64,000 nt of DNA from Hyalangium ruber (GTDB lineage: Bacteria; Myxococcota; Myxococcia; Myxococcales; Myxococcaceae), in the NCBI RefSeq assembly GCF_034259325.1, contig NZ_JAXIVS010000006.1, positions 496,001 to 560,000 of the forward strand, read 5' to 3'. Shown here piece after piece: positions 1 to 9,421 of the stretch. Within the stretch, counting starts at the first letter, position 1. Each line of letters starts with the position of its first letter. The position numbers were made by a program, and so were the translations under genes. The notes under the pieces were generated by a model. That model saw only the letters and a program-made list of their open reading frames with translations, was not told the origin of the DNA and did not search any database.

Positions 1-2
1 GC

Positions 3-2480
3 CTCGCTGAAGAGGCACGACTGGCCGAAGAGGCTCGCAGGGCTGAAGAAGCCCGACAGGTTGAGGAGGCACGTCGAGCCGAAGAGGCTCGAATTGCCGA
101 AGAGGCGCGTCGAGCTGAGGAGGCGCGACTGGCCGAGGAGTTCCGGCTAGCCGAAGAGGCTCGCATTGAAGAGGAGCGGCGCCGAGCTGAGGAGGCGCGC
201 CTCGCAGAGGAGCAGCGGCTGGCCGAAGAGGCTCGGCTGGCTGAGGAGGCTCGGCTAGCCGAAGAGGCCCGTCAGGCCCGCTTGGTTGAGGAAGCGCGCC
301 GAGCCGAAGAAGCCCGTCAGGCAGAGGAGGCGCGGCTAGCCGAAGAGGCGCGGCTGGCTGAAGAGGCACGCCGAGCTGAGGAAGCCCGTATTGAGGAGGA
401 GCGGCGCCAAGCGGAGGCAGCCCGTCTCGAGGAAGAGCGGCGCCTTGCGGAAGAGGCACGGCTGGCGGAGGAAGCGCGCCGTGAGGAGGAAGCTCGGCTA
501 GCGGAAGAGGTACGGCTGGCCGAAGAGGCGCGGCTGGCGGAGGAGGCACGCCGAGCCGAAGAGGCCCGACTCGAGGAAGAAGCTCGGTTGGCCGAAGAGG
601 CGCGCCGGGCGGAAGAAGCGCGACTGGCGGAAGAAGCGCGACTGGCGGAAGAGGCACGTTTGGCCGAGGAGGCTCGGCTGGCCGAGGAAGCTCGGCTGGC
701 CGAAGAGGCGCGCCGGGCGGAAGAAGCGCGACTGGCGGAAGAGGCACGCCGGGCCGAAGAGGCACGTTTGGCCGAGGAGGCTCGGCTGGCCGAGGAGGCG
801 CGCCGAGCGGAAGAAGCGCGACTGGCTGAAGAGGCGCGTCGAGCTGAGGAGGCTCGGCTGGCCGAAGAGGCGCGACTGGCTGAAGAGGCGCGTCGAGCTG
901 AGGAGGCTCGGCTGGCCGAAGAAGCACGCGTGGCGGAGGAACTGCGGCTGGCGGAGGAGGCTCGGCGGGCGGAAGAGGCTCGACTTGCGGAGGAAGCGCG
1001 TCAGGCCGAAGAGGCTCGCCAGGAAGCGGCTCGGCTCGCAGAGGAAGCTCGACTGGCTGAAGAGGCTCGACTGGCCGAAGAAGCCCGTCGGGCGGAAGCG
1101 CTGCGTCAGGCCGCCGAAGCTGCGCGTCAGGCCGAGGAGGCCCGCCAGGCCGAGGAGGAGCGTCTGGCAGCCGAAGCGCGAGCGGCGGAGGAAGCTCGCC
1201 TCGAAGAGGAGCAGCGTCGGGCCAAGGAGGCTCGGCTGGCGGAGAAGGCGCGTCGAGCCGCGGAACTTGCCCGTCAGGCCGAGGTGGCCCGTCAAGCGGA
1301 AGAGGCCCGCCAAGAAGAAGAGCGACGGCAGGCGGAGGAGGCTCGGCGGGCCGAGGAAGCGCGACGCGAGCAAGAGCGTCGGGCCGAAGAGGAGCAGCAA
1401 CTGGAGCAGGCACGCCGGGCCGAAGCTGCCCGGCTGGCGGAAGAACTGCGCATGGCGGCCGAGGCCGAGCGGCTCGCGGCGGAGGCACAGCAGGCGGAGG
1501 ACTCCCACCGCCAGAGTGAGGAGGCACGGCAGGCGGAGGAACTGCTCCTGGCGGCCAAGGTGCGTCAGGCCGCCGAGGCTTCCCGGAGGGCTGCGGAGGC
1601 GCTGCGAGCGGAGGAAGCCCAAGCATCCGAAGCGCCTGTGGACGAAGAAGTCCACATCGAGGAGAAGCGTCGCAAGTCCAAGGAAGCCCGGTTGGCGGAG
1701 AAGGCACGCCGTGCCGCGGAGGAAGCCTCCCAGGGACAGGAGACACGGCCGTCCGAGGACGCCCCCGTCGCGCCCGTGGCGCCACAAGCCGGGGAGGAGC
1801 GCCAGGCCGCCGAAGCCGCACTCCAGGCCGAAGAGGTCCAGGGGACCGAAGAATCCCTTCAGGCCGAGGCGGCGCGTCAGGCCGAAGAGGCCCGGCTGGC
1901 CGAGGAGTTGCGTCTGGCCGCCGAGGCGCGCCAGGCAGCGGAGGCTTCCCATCAAGAAGGAGAGGCGCGTCAGGCTGACGAGGCGCTGAAGGCCGAGGAA
2001 GCACGCCTCGAGGAGCGGCGCCGGGCCAAGGAGGCACGTCTGGCGGAGAAGGCCCGTCAGGCCGCCGCCGCCACCCGTCAGGCCGCCCAGGATCGCCAGG
2101 CTCAGGAGAGCCGCCTTGCCGGTGGCGAAGATCGGCTCGTCGAAGAGGTCCCTCTGGAGGAGGCGGTCCTTCTCATGGAGGAGGCCCGTCAGGCCGACGA
2201 GGCGCGCTCCGCGGACGAGGCGCGAGTCGCGGCGGATGATGCACGCCGGTCCGAGGACGAGCGGCTCGCGGAGGAACTACGCCTGGCCAGCGAGGCGCGT
2301 CAGGCCGCGGAGGGCACTCATCACGCGGAGCAGGCGCTCCAGCCCGACGAAGGGGTGACGGAGGAAGTGCGCCTGGAGGACGAGCGGCGCCGCTCCAAGG
2401 AAGCGCGCCTGGCCAAGAAGGCGCGGCAGGCGGAGGAAGCGCGGCTCGCGGAGGAAGCTCAGCGGCTCGAGGGCACGGTC
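3..2480 (+). repeat. 18-bp tandem coding repeats (A-E-E-A-R-L hexapeptide array)
   Basis: Units of 18 bp, typically gaagaggcgcgactggcg and close variants, repeat head to tail inside the DnaJ/TPR gene. They are nearly perfect in bases 3-1110 and diverge afterwards with Gln, Ser and Pro insertions. Synonymous and nonsynonymous variation is mixed, and identical multi-unit blocks recur (for example around 600-700, 700-780 and 820-920). That pattern suggests recent expansion by recombination or slippage. The array runs off the left edge of the window. Confidence 0.9.
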
Positions 2481-4334
2481 GAAACCCCCGTGGCCCCGAC
2501 GCAGGAAGCCGCGCCAGCCCCGGTGGAGGAGGACGACATCATCATCGCCGAGGTCGAGGTGCCCGCCGCCCCGCCTCAGACGGACTCCATCGATGAGATC
2601 TCCTGGTCCGATGCCCTGCTGCCGCTCCCTCCCGGCTCACCCGACGCGTTGCTCCAGGAGGACAAGAACGCGCTGAACCTGGCGCGCCAGCGAGCGGAAG
2701 CGGAGCTCCTCCTCGATATGAAGGAGGTCCATCGCCGCGCGGTAGTTCCGTCGGTCGATCCCTGGCTCACCGAGGAGCCGGTCCGCAAGGCGCCTCCGCC
2801 CGCGCTCGCGACCGCCGCCCCGGACGAGATCCCCGTCACGGAAGTCGACCTGGATCAGGACACCTGGAGCGATCTCGTTCCCGGCAAGGACCCTGCTCCC
2901 GCCCCGGCCCCGCAGCCCGCTCCGGCCAAGGCGATTCCTCCGGGCATGCTGGCCGCCCAGCCTCGCCCGCCCACGGTCGCGCCCCCCTCCGATGCGCGGC
3001 CCGCGACTCCGTCTCCGACACCGCCGTCCTGGCCCGCGGCGGGCGCTTCACGGACCGGAGACGATGACCTCTGGCGCATCGTCACCTTCGATCGGGGAGA
3101 GATCCCCGCGAACCTCTCCGATTCCTTCGAGGCGGCGCTCAACCAGGTGGACTCGCACCTGGAGTCGCTCGTCCTGACGGATGTCAAGCCCTCCGAAGTC
3201 GAGGTGGAAGAGCTCCCGGTGGAGGCCATCGTCGAGGCGACCGTCGAACCGGTACCCGCCCCGGTCGGTTTTGCCCCACCCCCTGGTGACAATCCGGCTG
3301 TAACTGGCCAGACTGCGTGGAACAACCCATCCGACGGGGCGCTGGATGCGGATCTCGATGGGTTGGATGCGCTAGACGATTGGGATTTCGACGAGGACGA
3401 CGTGGCGGGCGATCCCTCCAACCCTGATGAAGCGGCCCGGATGCGGCGCCAGCGCCTGCTGCGCCGCGCCATGGAGAACATGGGCTCTCTCGGTGTCCGG
3501 GCGGACGCGCCCGTGGGGGCTGTCCCCGTGAGCGAGCTCCCCGCGGCTCCCCCGGCTCCCCCGGCTCCTGCTCCCGGAGCGGAAGACTCCGGGCTCGCGC
3601 TGCAGATCGAGAAGCGCTACGAGGACCTGCAGACCAAGCGCGACCACTTCACCATCCTGGGCATCACCCCGGAGACGCCCAAGGACCAGGTGAAGGCCGC
3701 GTTCCTCAGCCTGGCCAAGGTCTTCCACCCGGATCGTCTGCCGCCCACGCTGCCCCACCTGGCGCCCAAGATGACCTCCGTCTTCGAGGCCATCCGCGAG
3801 GCGTACGAGATCCTCCATGACGACGCCAAGCGCGCCGCCTACATCGAGGGCCTCAAGAAGGCGGCGGCCCCCAAGTCGACGGCGACCTCGACTCCGGGCG
3901 CGGGCCCGGCGGCGCGCGGCGGCGCCAACAGCGACGCGGGGGACCTCTTCAAGATGGGCGAGGTGTACTTCCGCAAGCGGGACTTCACCACGGCCGCCAG
4001 CCACTTCGAGCGCGCCTACGCCATGGAGCCCAAGGCCCTCTACCTGGCCGCGCTTGCCTGGACGGTCTACATGGACCCCCAGCGCAAGGCGGAGATCCCC
4101 AAGGCCAAGCAGATGATGGCCGATGCCATCAAGGCGGACGCCAACTGCGACCGGGCGCACTACCAACTGGGCGTCATCGCCCGGGTCGAAGGTGACACGG
4201 ATCGCGCCGAGCGGCACTTCCGCGAGGCGGTGCGCACCAACCCCAAGCACCTGGAAGCCAACCAGGAACTGCGCCTCATCGAGATGCGGAAGAAGAACAG
4301 TCCTCCTGCGAGCAAGAAGGGCTTCTTCCGCTAA
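3..4334 (+). CDS. Repeat-rich DnaJ-domain/TPR protein (5' end outside window)
   Basis: The frame is already open at the first base, so the true start lies upstream; a TTG at 282 is only an internal possibility. The first two thirds are a six-residue repeat of the type A-E-E-A-R-L, very regular to about base 1110 and looser to about 2480. A Pro/Asp/Glu-rich region follows, with Ala-Pro linkers. At about 3640-3860 sits a J domain with an intact His-Pro-Asp (3726-3734), the motif that stimulates DnaK ATPase. TPR-like helices occupy about 3940-4300. No signal peptide can be judged. Known of the families: J domains recruit Hsp70 and TPRs bind proteins. Inference: a cytoplasmic scaffold or co-chaperone on a long charged helix; the real role is unknown. 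A stretch of about 150 nt separates it from the next gene. Confidence 0.85.
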   Translation, partial: LAEEARLAEEARRAEEARQVEEARRAEEARIAEEARRAEEARLAEEFRLAEEARIEEERRRAEEARLAEEQRLAEEARLAEEARLAEEARQARLVEEARRAEEARQAEEARLAEEARLAEEARRAEEARIEEERRQAEAARLEEERRLAEEARLAEEARREEEARLAEEVRLAEEARLAEEARRAEEARLEEEARLAEEARRAEEARLAEEARLAEEARLAEEARLAEEARLAEEARRAEEARLAEEARRAEEARLAEEARLAEEARRAEEARLAEEARRAEEARLAEEARLAEEARRAEEARLAEEARVAEELRLAEEARRAEEARLAEEARQAEEARQEAARLAEEARLAEEARLAEEARRAEALRQAAEAARQAEEARQAEEERLAAEARAAEEARLEEEQRRAKEARLAEKARRAAELARQAEVARQAEEARQEEERRQAEEARRAEEARREQERRAEEEQQLEQARRAEAARLAEELRMAAEAERLAAEAQQAEDSHRQSEEARQAEELLLAAKVRQAAEASRRAAEALRAEEAQASEAPVDEEVHIEEKRRKSKEARLAEKARRAAEEASQGQETRPSEDAPVAPVAPQAGEERQAAEAALQAEEVQGTEESLQAEAARQAEEARLAEELRLAAEARQAAEASHQEGEARQADEALKAEEARLEERRRAKEARLAEKARQAAAATRQAAQDRQAQESRLAGGEDRLVEEVPLEEAVLLMEEARQADEARSADEARVAADDARRSEDERLAEELRLASEARQAAEGTHHAEQALQPDEGVTEEVRLEDERRRSKEARLAKKARQAEEARLAEEAQRLEGTVETPVAPTQEAAPAPVEEDDIIIAEVEVPAAPPQTDSIDEISWSDALLPLPPGSPDALLQEDKNALNLARQRAEAELLLDMKEVHRRAVVPSVDPWLTEEPVRKAPPPALATAAPDEIPVTEVDLDQDTWSDLVPGKDPAPAPAPQPAPAKAIPPGMLAAQPRPPTVAPPSDARPATPSPTPPSWPAAGASRTGDDDLWRIVTFDRGEIPANLSDSFEAALNQVDSHLESLVLTDVKPSEVEVEELPVEAIVEATVEPVPAPVGFAPPPGDNPAVTGQTAWNNPSDGALDADLDGLDALDDWDFDEDDVAGDPSNPDEAARMRRQRLLRRAMENMGSLGVRADAPVGAVPVSELPAAPPAPPAPAPGAEDSGLALQIEKRYEDLQTKRDHFTILGITPETPKDQVKAAFLSLAKVFHPDRLPPTLPHLAPKMTSVFEAIREAYEILHDDAKRAAYIEGLKKAAAPKSTATSTPGAGPAARGGANSDAGDLFKMGEVYFRKRDFTTAASHFERAYAMEPKALYLAALAWTVYMDPQRKAEIPKAKQMMADAIKADANCDRAHYQLGVIARVEGDTDRAERHFREAVRTNPKHLEANQELRLIEMRKKNSPPASKKGFFR

Positions 4335-4398
4335 ACCACCTTCCTGCCGGTGGCTCGTCTGCCCGGATACCGGGCGGGGGAGGGTACCGGCCAAACCA

Positions 4399-4428
4399 TT
4401 GACATGCCTGGAGACCGGGCGTGATCAT
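4399..4428 (+). promoter_or_regulatory. Candidate sigma-70-type promoter for the receiver-DUF4388-TPR gene
   Basis: A perfect -35 hexamer TTGACA (4399-4404) is followed after 18 nt by GATCAT (4423-4428), which matches the -10 consensus at four of six positions. Transcription would begin near 4435, about 50 nt before the GTG start at 4488. It lies in the 153-nt gap between two genes on the same strand. Confidence 0.55.
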
Positions 4429-4487
4429 CGCGCGACTCCTGGGCGCCGGATCCTCTGGGAGCCGTCCGCAGCGAAAGGCAATCCAAC

Positions 4488-7232
4488 GTGGCCAAGCAGC
4501 ACCTGCTCCTGGTCGATGGTGACGCGAAGAGCCTTCGCGTGATGGAGGTCAGCCTGAAGAAGGCGGGCTTCTCCGTGACAACGGCCATCCACGGCAAGGA
4601 CGCGCTCGAGAAGGTCCAGATCAGCCCACCGGATCTCGTGCTCGCCGACACGAAGATGCCGGAGATGGATGGCTTCGAGCTGTGCAAGTCGCTCAAGTCG
4701 GACGAGCGCTTCAAGTTCATCCCGTTCGTGTTCCTGACCAACCAGAAGTCGGTTGAGTTCAAGGTGCGCGGGCTGGAGCTCGGCGGCGACGACTACCTGA
4801 CGAAGCCCATCTACATCAAAGAGATCGTCACGCGCGTCCGCATGATTCTCCAGAAGGCGGAGAAGGAGCGGATCGAAAAGCGGGAGACGACCAAGGGTGG
4901 CTTCGGCGGCAGCCTCGCCGACATGGGCGTGGTGGACCTGGTCCAGACGTTCGAGATCGGCCGCAAGACGGGCACCATCAACATCCAGGGCGAGCGCGTC
5001 GGCGCCATCTACTTCAAGGAGGGCCGCGTCATTGACGCGGAGCTGGGGCGCCTCAAGGGTGAGAACGCGTTCTACCGGATGCTGAACACCTTCGAGGGCC
5101 AGTTCGAGGTGCAGTTCACCCCGCTGGACCGGCCCGAGCGCATCGAGGTCTCCACCCAGGGCCTGCTCATGGAGGGCATGCGCCGGCTGGACGAGTGGGG
5201 CCGCATGCTCGAGCAGCTGCCGCCGCTCGAGACGGTGTTCGAGATCGACTACCACCAGCTCGCCGAGCGCCTGTCGGAGATCCCCGACGAGGTGAACGGC
5301 CTGCTGCGCCTCTTCGACGGCAAGCGCACGCTGAGCCGCGTGGTGGAGGACTCGGACTTCGAGGACCTGGCCGCGCTGGGCATCATCAGCAAGCTCTACT
5401 TCGAGGGACTCATCCGCGAGCTGGGCAACGTCTCGCAGGAGCCCATCCAGAGCGGCAAGCCGGGCATCGAGGAGTGGCTGCACGCCGCGGCCCCTCCGCC
5501 ACCGCCCGCGCCCGCCGAGCCGCCCGCCGCCGAGCCGATTCCGAGCCCCGTGCCCGTGGCGGCTACGGCCTCGATTCCGACCCCTCCGCCCGTCGCCGCG
5601 GTCAAGCCTCCGCCTCCCGTCGAGCCGCCCCCCGCGCCTCCCGCGGCGGTCGAGTCACCCGCTCCGGTTTCTGGCTCCGGCGCTCCGGGAGGACCTCCCG
5701 CGCAGCCGGCCAACGTCGTCGTCTTCCAACCCAAGCCCAAGCGCCACAATGCTCCCACGGTAGAGGTGCCGGCCATCGCGGAGATCCCTCCCGCGCAGGA
5801 AGGCTCCTCGTTCCTCGTGGAGCCTCCGCCCGAGCACCGCGCCCAGGAGCACGCGCGGCGCAGCCTGCTGCTGGACTGGAGCCGGGTGGATACCGATGGC
5901 CTGGGCTCGGCGAGCACGTGGGCGCCGCTTCCTTCCTGGTCTCCCTCGCGAGGAGGGCACTCGCCGTCCAGCGCGGCGCCGCAGCCCGCTCCGTCGCAGC
6001 CCGAGGCGCCTCCCGCGGTCGCACCGGTGTCCGTCGGGGCGGCCGGACCGGGCGCGCCCTCCAAGCCGCCCATCTTCGGTGGCGCCGCCGTGGGGCCTGA
6101 TCCGTTCCCTCCGGTTCCTCCTCCCACGCCCGCGCCGCCCTCTTCGGAGGTGACGCTGGTGACGGGCCCCACGCCGGTGGCCGAGCCGCTCAGCGTGGAT
6201 GAGGTGGAGCCCTCGGCGCCGCCGCAGCTCGCGCTGCCGCCGTACCCGGGCCATGGGGCTCCGGAGTCCGCGGCCAAGCCGACGTCGACGCCGACGCCGG
6301 CGCCTGTGAAGCCCGAGCCCAAGGTGGAGAAGCGCGAGGAGCCGTCTCTGCCCACGCTGGATCTCCGGCCTGGGCCGGAGCCCAAGCCCGTGCCCAAGCA
6401 GCCTGAGAAGAAGCCGGAGAAACAGCCCGAGAAGAAGCCGGTGCCGCCCAAGAAGGAGGAGGGCATCGACGAGCGCGCGCTCGCCGAGGCGGTGCGGCCC
6501 AAGCGCACCGGGCTCTATATCGGCGTGGGCATCGCGGCGATCGTCATCGCCGGCGCGGTGGTGGCGATGCGCGGTGGCTCGGACGCGTCGGATCCGAAGC
6601 CGACTCCGCCGCCGGAGCAGGCCTCCACGAACACGAAGCCTCCCGAGACGCCCAAGCCGCCCGAGGCGGTGGTGACGCCTCAGCCGACCCCGCCGACTCC
6701 GAGCGCCACGCCGGACGCGGGGACGCTGGCCACGCGCCCGCCGGAGCCGTCCAAGCCCGTCGAGACCGTTGTCCAGACGCCGAAGCCGCCGGAGCCCGAG
6801 GAAGACCCGGAGCACACCGAGCCGGCCCCCGACCCCGCCAAGCCGGTGGACCCGGACGAGGTATTCGCCGCCGCCATCAAGCAGGCGAGGACGGCGGTGG
6901 TGAGCGGACGCTACAAGGCCGCCGCGGTGAACTACCGCAAGGCGCTGAAGGCCAAGCCGGGCTCGGAGGAGGCCAAGGAGGGACTGGGCTTCTCGCTGGT
7001 CATGGGCAGCACGACCGATAGCGCCTACCGGGAGGCGGCGAAGCTGCTGCAGGACGTGGTCCGGGACAAGGAGGCCAACGCCCGGGCCTGGTTCGCCCTG
7101 GGCATGGCGCTGCAGGTGACCCAGCAGAATGCGCAGGCGGTGCAGGCTTATAAGAAGTACCTTGCACTGGAGCCCTCCGGGAAATTCTCCTCCGACGTTC
7201 GCCTCGCGCTGAAGCAGCTGGGCAGCAACTAG
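4488..7232 (+). CDS. Receiver-DUF4388 (PATAN)-TM-TPR response regulator
   Basis: 914 aa from a GTG start, with a weak AAAGG upstream. Residues 1-120 form a CheY-like receiver: acidic D10 and D12, phospho-acceptor D54 in the A-D-T-K-M-P context, and the conserved Lys in L-T-K-P near residue 106. Residues about 138-250 match DUF4388/PATAN (G-S-L-A-D-M, then a G-x-I-Y-F-K-E-G-R core). A long Pro/Ala/Lys-rich linker follows. A single hydrophobic segment lies near residues 672-692, and TPR-like helices fill about 795-914. Known: DUF4388 modules accompany receivers in myxobacteria and cyanobacteria and mediate protein contacts. The order implies a cytoplasmic receiver tethered to the membrane with TPRs on the other side. 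The partner histidine kinase is not adjacent. Function inferred only as signalling. Confidence 0.85.
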   Translation: MAKQHLLLVDGDAKSLRVMEVSLKKAGFSVTTAIHGKDALEKVQISPPDLVLADTKMPEMDGFELCKSLKSDERFKFIPFVFLTNQKSVEFKVRGLELGGDDYLTKPIYIKEIVTRVRMILQKAEKERIEKRETTKGGFGGSLADMGVVDLVQTFEIGRKTGTINIQGERVGAIYFKEGRVIDAELGRLKGENAFYRMLNTFEGQFEVQFTPLDRPERIEVSTQGLLMEGMRRLDEWGRMLEQLPPLETVFEIDYHQLAERLSEIPDEVNGLLRLFDGKRTLSRVVEDSDFEDLAALGIISKLYFEGLIRELGNVSQEPIQSGKPGIEEWLHAAAPPPPPAPAEPPAAEPIPSPVPVAATASIPTPPPVAAVKPPPPVEPPPAPPAAVESPAPVSGSGAPGGPPAQPANVVVFQPKPKRHNAPTVEVPAIAEIPPAQEGSSFLVEPPPEHRAQEHARRSLLLDWSRVDTDGLGSASTWAPLPSWSPSRGGHSPSSAAPQPAPSQPEAPPAVAPVSVGAAGPGAPSKPPIFGGAAVGPDPFPPVPPPTPAPPSSEVTLVTGPTPVAEPLSVDEVEPSAPPQLALPPYPGHGAPESAAKPTSTPTPAPVKPEPKVEKREEPSLPTLDLRPGPEPKPVPKQPEKKPEKQPEKKPVPPKKEEGIDERALAEAVRPKRTGLYIGVGIAAIVIAGAVVAMRGGSDASDPKPTPPPEQASTNTKPPETPKPPEAVVTPQPTPPTPSATPDAGTLATRPPEPSKPVETVVQTPKPPEPEEDPEHTEPAPDPAKPVDPDEVFAAAIKQARTAVVSGRYKAAAVNYRKALKAKPGSEEAKEGLGFSLVMGSTTDSAYREAAKLLQDVVRDKEANARAWFALGMALQVTQQNAQAVQAYKKYLALEPSGKFSSDVRLALKQLGSN

Positions 7233-7275
7233 GGGCGGAGGGCTCGGGCCCTTGTTGGCCTGAGAGGTCACCGCC

Positions 7276-8274
7276 TTGCTCGTTCTTGGACTGGAAACCA
7301 GCTGTGATGAGACCGCCGCCGCCCTCGTGGAGGATGGCCGGCGGGTGCTCTCGGACGTCGTCTCCACGCAAGTGGACATCCACCGGCGCTGGGGTGGGGT
7401 GGTGCCGGAGCTGGCCAGCCGCAACCACATCGTCCAGGTGATGCCGGTGCTGCACGAGGCGCTCACGCGCGCGGGCAAGACGCTGGAGGACGTGGACCTC
7501 ATCGCCGTCACCTCGGGGCCGGGCCTCATCGGCGCGCTGCTGGTGGGCGTACAGGTGGCCAAGTCGCTGAGCCTGGCGACGGGCAAGCCCTTCGTGGGAG
7601 CCAACCACCTGGAGGGGCACCTGCTCGCCATCCGACTGCTCGAGGATGCGCCCGAGCCGCCGTTCCTGGGGCTGGTCGTCTCGGGGGGGCACACCAGCTT
7701 CTACGAGGTGCAGGACTACGGGCGATACCGCCTGGTGGGAAGCACTCGGGATGACGCGGCGGGCGAGGCCTACGACAAGACGGCGCGCATCCTGGGCCTG
7801 CCGTACCCAGGGGGGCTGCCCATCGACCAGCTCGCGCAGAAGGGCAACCCGGAGGCCATCCACTTCCCGCGTGCGCTGCCGCAGCAGGACACCTTCGACG
7901 TGTCCTTCTCGGGGCTGAAGACGGCGGTGCTGAACCACGTGCGCAAGAACGGTGTTCCGCAGGGCCAGGAGCTGGCGGACCTGTGCGCCTCCTTCCAGGA
8001 GGCGGTGGCGGACGCGCTGTCGAAGAAGTTCGTCGCGGCGGCGCGCCGGCTGGGGCTGCAGCGCATGGTGTTGTGCGGGGGCGTGGCGGCCAACTCGCGG
8101 CTGCGCTCGCTGAGCCTGGAGCGGGCGCAGGAGCGCAACCTGCGGCTCTACCTGCCGCCGGTGCGATTGTGTACGGACAATGGGGCGATGGTGGCCGTGG
8201 CGGGGTATGAGGCGTGGCGTCGGGGGCTCCGCGGAGACTTCCGACTCGCCGCCGATCCGGCCTGGCGGATGTAA
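7276..8274 (+). CDS. tsaD: tRNA N6-adenosine threonylcarbamoyltransferase TsaD
   Basis: 332 aa, the normal TsaD length. The TTG start is supported by GAGAGGT at 7262-7268 and by the family's typical opening L-G-L-E-T-S-C-D-E-T. The metal-binding pair is present as H111-x3-H115 (H-L-E-G-H), at the same positions as in E. coli TsaD. The ASKHA-fold motifs V-S-G-G-H-T and G-G-V-A-A-N-S are intact. The enzyme transfers the threonylcarbamoyl group from TC-AMP to A37 of ANN-decoding tRNAs together with TsaB and TsaE, which are not in this window. rsmA begins 11 nt after the stop, so the two RNA-modification genes are probably cotranscribed. Confidence 0.97.
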   Translation: MLVLGLETSCDETAAALVEDGRRVLSDVVSTQVDIHRRWGGVVPELASRNHIVQVMPVLHEALTRAGKTLEDVDLIAVTSGPGLIGALLVGVQVAKSLSLATGKPFVGANHLEGHLLAIRLLEDAPEPPFLGLVVSGGHTSFYEVQDYGRYRLVGSTRDDAAGEAYDKTARILGLPYPGGLPIDQLAQKGNPEAIHFPRALPQQDTFDVSFSGLKTAVLNHVRKNGVPQGQELADLCASFQEAVADALSKKFVAAARRLGLQRMVLCGGVAANSRLRSLSLERAQERNLRLYLPPVRLCTDNGAMVAVAGYEAWRRGLRGDFRLAADPAWRM

Positions 8275-8285
8275 GGGAGGGAAAC

Positions 8286-9122
8286 GTGGAATCGCCGCGC
8301 GACATCCTCAAGCGTCACGGGCTGCACGCGAAGTACAGCTGGGGGCAGAACTTCCTCGGCGACGAGCGAGCGCTCCAGAACATCGCGGACGCGCTGGCGC
8401 TGCGCGAGGGCGAGCCCGTGGTGGAGCTGGGGCCTGGGTTGGGGCACCTCACGCGGTTCCTGTCGGCCACGGGGGCGCGTGTCACGGCGGTGGAGAAGGA
8501 CCGGGACATGATCGCCGTGCTGGAGAAGGAGGCGATCCCCGGTGTGCGGGTGGTGTCGGGCAATGCGGCCACGGTGGACTTCGCGCAGGCGGCCGGTGAG
8601 CCCGAGGTGGCGGTGGTGGGAAACCTCCCGTACCACCTGACGAGCTCGATCCTCTTCCAGGTGCTGGAGCAGCGCGCCCATGTGTCGCGGGCGGTGTTCA
8701 CACTGCAGAAGGAAGTGGTGGAGCGGCTGGCGGCGGAACCGGGGACGCGAGACTACGGGCTGCTGACCGTGTTGCTGGGGCTCTACTTCGACATCGAGCA
8801 CCTCTTCACGCTGCATGCGCGGCTCTTCCACCCGCCACCCAAGGTGGACTCAGCGGTGGTGCGGCTGACGCGGCTGAAGGCACCGCGCGCTCCGGTGGTG
8901 GACGGTGCGCGCTTCATCCGCGTGGTGAAGGCGGCTTTCGCTCAGCGGCGCAAGACGCTGCTCAACTCGCTCAAGTCGGACCGGACGCTGGCCTCACCCG
9001 AGCAGTTCGCGAAGGCGCTGGAGACCGCGGGCATCGACCCGATGCGCCGCGCGGAGACGCTCTCGGCCGAGGAGTTCGCCGCGCTGGAGCGAGCACTGGG
9101 CCCCGTTCCTCAGAGTCCTTAG
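8286..9122 (+). CDS. rsmA: 16S rRNA dimethyladenosine transferase RsmA (KsgA)
   Basis: 278 aa from the GTG at 8286, chosen because GGGAGGG lies at 8275-8281 and homologues begin just before the K-x-x-x-Q-N-F-L signature. A longer reading from 8214 would overlap tsaD. The SAM-binding motif E-L-G-P-G-L-G is near residue 47 and the catalytic N-L-P-Y begins at N113. The family dimethylates two adjacent adenines in the 3' hairpin of 16S rRNA during small-subunit maturation. Its TAG stop overlaps the TAA of the convergent gene on the other strand, so there is no room for a terminator between them. Confidence 0.97.
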   Translation: MESPRDILKRHGLHAKYSWGQNFLGDERALQNIADALALREGEPVVELGPGLGHLTRFLSATGARVTAVEKDRDMIAVLEKEAIPGVRVVSGNAATVDFAQAAGEPEVAVVGNLPYHLTSSILFQVLEQRAHVSRAVFTLQKEVVERLAAEPGTRDYGLLTVLLGLYFDIEHLFTLHARLFHPPPKVDSAVVRLTRLKAPRAPVVDGARFIRVVKAAFAQRRKTLLNSLKSDRTLASPEQFAKALETAGIDPMRRAETLSAEEFAALERALGPVPQSP

Positions 9123-9421
9123 GATGTAGGCGGACGCTCAGGGGGAATGAGCGGCCAATAACAACGCCCCTTCCACTCATACCAGGTGGGGTCGCATGGT
9201 GCCTCCATATCCGCGATGCGTGCCCAGCACCCTCCGTTGATCTCGATCTCTCCCCGGCTTGCACACGGTGGCCGCTTCTGGCGCTTGAGTGGGCTGCTGG
9301 GCATATCGAGGCCGACCACGCGAGGAGTGCCGGGAGGACCCGTGACAAGGGCTCCGGACATGTGGGCTGGGTTCAGCGGCTCGTGCATGAAGAGCAGGAG
9401 TGCAATCGCTCGTGTCTTCAA
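9119..9421 (-). CDS. Small four-Cys protein, paralogue of the neighbouring kinase's C-terminal domain
   Basis: 100 aa. The TTG start follows the kinase stop directly (TGA-TTG) and AAGGAG lies inside the last codons of the kinase, so translation is probably coupled. Residues 38-100 align with kinase residues 401-463: L-D-M-P, P-L-K-x-Q-K-R-x-P-C, I-N-G-G-C-W, M-E-A-P-C and the final Cys. Four cysteines (53, 65, 76, 87) have spacing C-x11-C-x10-C-x10-C, identical to the kinase. The N-terminus has only a short hydrophobic stretch (residues 5-12), too short for a confident signal peptide. It looks like a partial duplication of the kinase tail, either a free ligand-like or decoy version of the domain or a decaying copy. 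Function unknown. Confidence 0.75.
   Translation of the reverse strand: MKTRAIALLLFMHEPLNPAHMSGALVTGPPGTPRVVGLDMPSSPLKRQKRPPCASRGEIEINGGCWARIADMEAPCDPTWYEWKGRCYWPLIPPERPPTS

Noticed and set aside
498-1955. Open frames antisense and out of frame to the 18-bp array
   Set aside because: Tandem repeats without stops in one frame are open in several frames; these give Phe/Leu/Ser- or Arg-rich repeats with no support.
4336-4375. Hairpins after the DnaJ/TPR gene (4336-4353 and 4361-4375)
   Set aside because: The stems are only 5-6 bp and are followed by GGGGGAGGG rather than T residues, so a terminator call is not justified.
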